Shown piece after piece: positions 6,723-9,608 of a DNA stretch of 9,608 nt. Positions within the stretch are counted from its first letter, which is position 1. Each line of letters begins with the position of its first letter. The notes beneath the pieces were generated by a model, which searched no databases, was not told where the DNA came from, and saw nothing but the letters and a program-made list of their open reading frames with translations. The translations under genes were made by a program, and so were the position numbers. The DNA is from DATLYT01 sp035574455 (GTDB lineage: Bacteria > Bacteroidota > Ignavibacteria > UBA10030): positions 1 through 9,608 of the forward strand of contig DATLYT010000070.1 of the NCBI GenBank assembly GCA_035574455.1, read 5' to 3'.

Positions 6723-6917
6723 CTATGCCGCATCGGCGTATGGCTTGGGATTGGTTGGCCCACGATCGTCACACGGCTCCGTAGAGTCTTCACAACGGAG
6801 CCGCCGAATAGACCCACAGACGGGACATGCCCACGTACCGCCGCTGTCACCACGTCGCTGGACGTACATCATCGACGTGCCGCATCTTCCACAGCGCTGA
6901 TTATAGAGTGCTCTCAT
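6723..6917 (-). CDS. Small zinc-ribbon protein
   Basis: The 64-residue product carries two CxxC knuckles, CGRC at 9-12 and CPVC at 31-34, with a lone C42 and C49 after them. The spacing fits a zinc ribbon similar to small rubredoxin-like, FmdB-like or ribosomal zinc-binding folds. The hydrophobic TSMMYVQRR between the knuckles and WACPVCGS are consistent with paired beta-hairpins. The C-terminal third is charged and probably disordered. A strong Shine-Dalgarno (AAGGAG, 8-base spacer) precedes ATG 6917, and the gene sits 33 bp upstream of the DksA-like gene on the same strand, so this is very likely a real gene although short. Function is unknown. The pairing with a polymerase-binding zinc-finger protein suggests a regulatory partner, but that is inference. 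Confidence 0.75.
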   Translation of the reverse strand: MRALYNQRCGRCGTSMMYVQRRGDSGGTWACPVCGSIRRLRCEDSTEPCDDRGPTNPKPYADAA

Positions 6918-7155
6918 GGCAAGGACTCCTTTCCTTCCTCACAGGGAAACGTGCCTGCGCCAGCGGGCACAGTGAAGATGCACGACCCCCGCTCACGGAA
7001 TGCCGTTAGATTGTATTGATTGGGTTTGTTGATGTACCGACGCTCATCGACCGCTCACGGTCGAAGCGTCGGCAGGAGTGCTGCCGCGGCGACCGCGGTC
7101 AATCGAGGCGGGTACTACTTGAGTCGGATTGTTCCATATTCTCGTGTTGATTCAC
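6918..7155 (-). promoter_or_regulatory. Structured 5' leader of the zinc-ribbon/DksA-like operon (candidate cis-regulatory RNA)
   Basis: The stretch has no gene and, from the promoter at 7162-7190, would be transcribed as about 238 nt of leader. It holds a strong hairpin (7037-7072): CCGACGCT/AGCGTCGG, a 2-base bulge, then TCGACCG/CGGTCGA with a 4-base loop, 15 pairs in all. It also holds GCAG/CTGC (7072-7084), CCGCGG/CCGCGG with a 3-base loop (7084-7098), and an outer GTACC (7034-7038) against GGTAC (7111-7115). Some stems share bases, so alternative folds are implied. Nearer the gene, GTGCC (6951-6955) pairs with GGCAC (6966-6970). No U-tract follows any stem, so these are not plain terminators. 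The remaining part of the gap (7191-7267) holds only a small AATCG/CGATT hairpin (7205-7222) and an A/T-rich approach to the esterase start. Confidence 0.45.
6926..6931 (-). promoter_or_regulatory. Ribosome binding site of the zinc-ribbon gene, inside a short palindrome
   Basis: AAGGAG on the minus strand with an 8-base spacer to ATG 6917. It lies inside AAGGA-G-TCCTT (6921-6931), so the site can fold on itself (AAGG/CCTT). It is also complementary to a loop further up the leader. Confidence 0.65.
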
Positions 7156-7161
7156 TGTTTC

Positions 7162-7190
7162 AATCTACCACAGAATGAGAAATCAGTCAA
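7162..7190 (-). promoter_or_regulatory. Promoter of the zinc-ribbon/DksA-like operon
   Basis: On the minus strand TTGACT (7185-7190) and TAGATT (7162-7167, followed by G) are 17 bases apart. The -35 matches five of six sigma-70 consensus bases and the -10 four of six. The same arrangement with TACATTG occurs upstream of the exported amidohydrolase at the window's end, which strengthens both calls. Predicted transcription starts near 7155. Confidence 0.55.
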
Positions 7191-7267
7191 GCAAAATCGG
7201 AAAAAATCGTCGCCGGGCGATTGCCGCATCGTTTTGATTTTTCCAACTTAATTATTCAAGTTACGTC

Positions 7268-8035
7268 ATGCACCTTGCTTACCATTCGTACGGCGACCAC
7301 GGAAAACCCCTCATCATCCTTCACGGCTTGCTTGGTTCCTCGGACAACTGGCATACGGTGGGGAAGAAGTTAGGCGATGCGTTTCGTGTCTTTGCACTCG
7401 ACGCTCGCAACCACGGCCGTTCGCCACATGATGACGTGATGACGTATGAAGCGATGGCGGAAGACGTTCGCGAGTTTCTCGAGCAAAAGAATCTCACCAC
7501 CGCGTATCTCTTAGGGCATTCGATGGGCGGGAAAATCGCCATGCACTTCGCCCTTCGTCATCCCGAGAAAATCGAAAAGTTGGTCGTGGTCGATATCGCA
7601 CCGAGAGCATATGACCGCCACCACGATGACATCTTTGACGCGATCGCGTCGTTGGACCTGCATCGGTTTTCGAGTCGGAGTGAAATCAGCAAGGCACTGT
7701 CCGAGAAAATACCGAGCGAGACCACGCGGCAGTTCGTGATGAAAAACCTCGCCCGTAGCGACTCGAATCAATTCACCTGGAAGATCAACCTCCCCGCTAT
7801 CCTGAAGCATTATGACGAGATCAACAGCACTCTCGACTCCTCGAAGCAATTTGGCAAGCCGACATTGTTCGTGAAGAGCACCACGTCGGGCTACATAACG
7901 ATGGAGGACGAGCCGCAGATCAAGAAGATGTTTCCCAACGCTCGAATCGTGAGCCTTGATGTGGGACACTGGATCCACGCCGAAGCGCCGGAGGCGTTCA
8001 CAAAGATTATCAAAGATTTTCTTACGAGTCCTTGA
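7268..8035 (+). CDS. ybfF: YbfF-like alpha/beta-fold esterase
   Basis: The 255-residue product has no signal peptide and should be cytoplasmic. It shows HGLLGSSDNW (19-28, oxyanion region), DARNHGRSP (45-53), the nucleophile elbow GHSMGG (83-88) with Ser85, VVDIAPRAY (107-115) and VGHWIHAEAP (232-241) with His234. In E. coli YbfF the acid sits not after strand 7 but in the DIAP segment following the elbow; here that residue is D109, and the later loop (KSTTSGYI, 203-210) has no aspartate, which supports this subfamily. YbfF enzymes hydrolyse acyl-CoA and short esters in vitro; their physiological role is unsettled. The length is usual for the family. No ribosome site or clear promoter is seen before ATG 7268. 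It diverges from the zinc-ribbon operon and is followed closely by apaG. Confidence 0.88.
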   Translation: MHLAYHSYGDHGKPLIILHGLLGSSDNWHTVGKKLGDAFRVFALDARNHGRSPHDDVMTYEAMAEDVREFLEQKNLTTAYLLGHSMGGKIAMHFALRHPEKIEKLVVVDIAPRAYDRHHDDIFDAIASLDLHRFSSRSEISKALSEKIPSETTRQFVMKNLARSDSNQFTWKINLPAILKHYDEINSTLDSSKQFGKPTLFVKSTTSGYITMEDEPQIKKMFPNARIVSLDVGHWIHAEAPEAFTKIIKDFLTSP

Positions 8036-8060
8036 AGCAAACAAAATAACCTGCTACATT
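8032..8060 (+). promoter_or_regulatory. Candidate promoter of apaG
   Basis: TTGAAG (8032-8037) and TACATT (8055-8060, followed by G) are 17 bases apart. The -35 overlaps the esterase stop codon. The expected transcription start, about seven bases after the -10, falls on or next to ATG 8068, suggesting a leaderless apaG mRNA. There is no ribosome site, which agrees. Each hexamer matches consensus at four of six positions. Confidence 0.4.
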
Positions 8061-8067
8061 GACATCA

Positions 8068-8454
8068 ATGCTTAACGCATACACCGCAACAACTGAAGGC
8101 GTTCTCATCAGCGTCCGGCCCATATATCTTGACGGCCAGTCAGACGGGCTGCAGCGGAAGTTTGTCTTTGCCTATTTCATCCGGATTGAAAACAGGCGGA
8201 ATGAGACCATCCAGTTACTACGCCGTCACTGGCACATCGTTCACTCGAACGGTCGCACGGAAGAGGTAGAAGGCGAAGGCGTCGTAGGCCAGCAACCGGT
8301 CATTGCTCCCGGCAAAGCACACGAATACAACAGCTTCTGCATTCTCGAAACGATGGAGGGTTACATGGAGGGAACGTACTTGATGAAACGCCCTAACGGT
8401 GAGCTGTTCCGTGTGACCATTCCCCGCTTTACCCTCCGCGCCGCCGCAAACTAA
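8068..8454 (+). CDS. apaG: ApaG protein (Co2+/Mg2+ efflux-associated, DUF525 domain)
   Basis: From ATG 8068 the product is 128 residues, close to the usual length of about 125. The whole chain is one DUF525/ApaG beta-sandwich. Diagnostic stretches are FAYFIRIENRR (34-44), LLRRHWHIVHSNGRTEEVEG (50-69), the glycine-rich EGEGVVGQQPVIAPG (68-82), YNSFCILETMEGYMEGTY (87-104) and the terminal IPRFTLR. The GxGxxG part has been proposed to bind phosphate or pyrophosphate groups. Genetic work in enterobacteria linked ApaG to cobalt/magnesium tolerance, but the molecular role is unsettled. An in-frame TTG lies three codons upstream; ATG is preferred. The usual partner apaH is absent here, and the gene sits between an esterase and truA. 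Confidence 0.93.
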   Translation: MLNAYTATTEGVLISVRPIYLDGQSDGLQRKFVFAYFIRIENRRNETIQLLRRHWHIVHSNGRTEEVEGEGVVGQQPVIAPGKAHEYNSFCILETMEGYMEGTYLMKRPNGELFRVTIPRFTLRAAAN

Positions 8455-8482
8455 TGAGCCCGATGAAACACTCCCATCTTTT

Positions 8483-8504
8483 GTCTCCCACCAGTACGGG
8501 GGAC
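8483..8504 (+). other. Intergenic hairpin before truA
   Basis: GTCTCCC (8483-8489) can pair with GGGGGAC (8498-8504), seven pairs including one G-U, with an 8-base loop. No T-run follows, so it is not a standard terminator. It may separate apaG and truA messages or be fortuitous. Confidence 0.25.
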
Positions 8505-8534
8505 GTCCATGTTTTACGCAGAGGGTGTTAATCG

Positions 8535-9347
8535 GTGCCACGCTTCAAACTCTATATCGAATACGAAGGCACACGCTATAGCGGGTGGCAGATTCAGAAG
8601 AATGCCCGCACGGTGCAGGGCGAGATCCATGAAGCCATCCACAACGTGTTCAAAACCCGTGAGTTTGAGTTCTACGGCTCAGGCCGCACCGATGCGGGCG
8701 TCCATGCGCTGATGCAGGTTGCACATCTCGACGTCAAGACCGTCCTCGCGCCCGAAATCATCCGCATGAAGCTCAACGACGAACTGCCCGCCGACATCAA
8801 CATCCTCGAAGTCGAAAAGGGAGCCCCTTCGTTCCACGCCCGCCACGATGCCGTTTCCCGCTCCTACGTGTACCAGATTTCGCGGCGGCGGACGGCATTC
8901 GGCAAGCGCTTCGTCTGGTGGGTGAAAGATGAGCTGGATTTCCACAAGATGCTGGAGTGCTCGAAGCTCTTCGTCGGGATGAAGAATTTTGCCTCATTCA
9001 CGGAAGACGACCCGGAGGAAAAATCGACAAACGTGCTCGTCGAGTCTGTGCAGATGAAGGAGGAAGGCGACCTGATCCTTATCCGCATCCGCGGCTCGCA
9101 TTTCATCTGGAAGATGGTGCGACGGATTGTCGGTGTGCTGGCGGAAGTCGGTCGCGGAAAGCTCTCCTTCGACGACGTGCGCCACTTCCTCACCACAAAA
9201 TCTGATGTTCCCGCTAAACTCACCGCCCCTCCTTCGGGATTATTCCTCGAGCAGGTTCTCTACAAAGGCGACCGACCGCTGGAAGAACTTCATTCTACCA
9301 TTCACATTGCCAGTGCTGGTGTTGTTCGTACGAAAAAGCATTCCTGA
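8535..9347 (+). CDS. truA: tRNA pseudouridine(38-40) synthase TruA
   Basis: The 270-residue enzyme converts uridines 38, 39 and 40 of the tRNA anticodon arm to pseudouridine. Conserved landmarks are LYIEYEGTRYSGWQIQ (6-21), TVQGEIHEA (26-34), the catalytic loop YGSGRTDAGVHA (47-58) with nucleophile D53, FHARHDAVSRSYVYQI (100-115), NFASFT (151-156), GSHFIWKMVRRIVG (187-200) and APPSGLFLEQVLY (231-243). The length and order are normal. The start is GTG at 8535, supported by GAGGG at 8521-8525 with a 9-base spacer and by MPRFKLYIEY being the usual N-terminus. A tail of about 25 residues after the last core strand is variable in the family. The gene is complete and intact. Confidence 0.96.
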   Translation: MPRFKLYIEYEGTRYSGWQIQKNARTVQGEIHEAIHNVFKTREFEFYGSGRTDAGVHALMQVAHLDVKTVLAPEIIRMKLNDELPADINILEVEKGAPSFHARHDAVSRSYVYQISRRRTAFGKRFVWWVKDELDFHKMLECSKLFVGMKNFASFTEDDPEEKSTNVLVESVQMKEEGDLILIRIRGSHFIWKMVRRIVGVLAEVGRGKLSFDDVRHFLTTKSDVPAKLTAPPSGLFLEQVLYKGDRPLEELHSTIHIASAGVVRTKKHS

Positions 9348-9351
9348 ATAT

Positions 9352-9437
9352 TCCTGCGTTGTGGCGAGACACTCTCCCACCCAACAGATTTCTTGACTCC
9401 CGGCGGACTTGTCCTTACATTGCGCAGGATTTTTTTT
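9352..9437 (+). terminator. Possible truA terminator: distant stem arms and T8 run
   Basis: TCCTGCG (9352-9358) is complementary to CGCAGGA (9423-9429), which runs straight into eight T (9430-9437). Between the arms a small hairpin GTGG-C-GAG / CTC-TC-CCAC (9361-9380) could shorten the loop. The 64-base separation is long for intrinsic termination, so confidence is low. The segment also contains the downstream gene's promoter. Confidence 0.3.
9393..9421 (+). promoter_or_regulatory. Promoter of the exported amidohydrolase
   Basis: TTGACT (9393-9398) and TACATT (9416-9421, followed by G) are 17 bases apart, five of six and four of six to sigma-70 consensus. Predicted transcription starts at about 9428, directly before a run of eight T. 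Confidence 0.5.
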
Positions 9438-9463
9438 CTGACGTTGTCTTCACATCATTCCAA

Positions 9464-9470
9464 AAGGAGG
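9464..9470 (+). promoter_or_regulatory. Ribosome binding site of the amidohydrolase
   Basis: AAGGAGG lies four bases before ATG 9475. It is the strongest Shine-Dalgarno in the window and fixes this start. Confidence 0.7.
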
Positions 9471-9474
9471 AGCG

Positions 9475-9608
9475 ATGCGAGTCAAACTCATCTCTGTCAT
9501 AGTTCTTCTCTGTACCACACTCGTCGTGGCTCAGGAAAAGCCCTACGCATTTCGCGGTGCAACCATCATCCCGATCGAAGGTGAGCCGATCACGAATGGC
9601 GTTCTGCT
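9475..9608 (+). CDS. Exported amidohydrolase-family protein, N-terminal fragment (3' partial)
   Basis: Forty-four codons are present before the window ends without a stop. The signal peptide is MRVKLISVIVLLCTTLVVA with cleavage before Q20, so the enzyme is exported. The mature start FRGATIIPIEGEPITNGVL matches the opening strands of metal-dependent amidohydrolases (imidazolonepropionase/dihydroorotase-like superfamily), where a small beta-sandwich with A-x-I-x-P-x-x-G-x-x-I-x-x-G-x-(L/V) precedes the metal-binding HxH barrel. The barrel and metal ligands lie outside the window, so substrate and activity cannot be judged. It has its own promoter and ribosome site, separate from truA. Confidence 0.7.
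   Translation, partial: MRVKLISVIVLLCTTLVVAQEKPYAFRGATIIPIEGEPITNGVL

Noticed and set aside
7037..7098. Intrinsic terminators in the divergent gap
   Set aside because: No T-run follows the stems on either strand, and no gene on either strand ends nearby.
7511..8044. Minus-strand open frame of 177 codons over the YbfF-like gene
   Set aside because: Antisense to a gene with a complete catalytic motif set; no domain or start signal.

Overview
The window reads as ordinary chromosomal DNA of moderate to high G+C from a Gram-negative bacterium. The likeliest source is the Bacteroidota/Chlorobiota/Ignavibacteria side of the FCB group. This placement is inferred from a PEGA-domain protein with paired C-terminal membrane segments, a DksA-type zinc-finger protein, sparse Shine-Dalgarno sequences at several starts, and a TGTCATTCTGAG-type palindromic repeat. 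No marker gene settles the taxon. There is no sign of phage, transposase, CRISPR or tRNA/rRNA.

Layout. Positions 2-2558 hold an envelope-flavoured plus-strand run: the last 40 codons of a probable outer-membrane beta-barrel, a shortened SAM methyltransferase, a PQQ-repeat (BamB-like) lipoprotein, and a secreted PEGA-domain protein. The last three overlap by ATGA and look translationally coupled. A Y-family DNA polymerase (DinB) follows at 2771-3991. It converges on a minus-strand secreted alpha/beta hydrolase (4041-4940). Positions 4941-5363 have no gene but carry one clear inverted-repeat element and remains of a possible second. A membrane-anchored BEM46-type alpha/beta hydrolase (5364-6248) converges, with 6 bp to spare, on a minus-strand pair: a 64-residue zinc-ribbon protein followed by a DksA/TraR-like zinc-finger protein. 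Divergent from that pair is a plus-strand block: a YbfF-like esterase, ApaG, TruA, and the start of an exported amidohydrolase cut by the window edge.

The most interesting non-coding region is 6918-7190. A good promoter (TTGACT-N17-TAGATTG, minus strand) would give the zinc-ribbon/DksA-like operon a leader of about 240 nt. The leader contains a 15-bp hairpin, two smaller hairpins and a closing GTACC/GGTAC pair. One loop carries ACUCCU, complementary to the AGGAGU of the zinc-ribbon ribosome binding site. This is a plausible cis-regulatory RNA and is the best candidate here for something undescribed. Related promoter-like sequences with 17-bp spacers precede the exported amidohydrolase, apaG and the minus-strand hydrolase; in the last two the predicted transcript would begin at or next to the start codon.

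The genes do not form one pathway. They read as envelope maintenance (beta-barrel, lipoprotein, PEGA protein, hydrolases), damage tolerance (DinB), transcription control (DksA-like) and translation/RNA modification (TruA).
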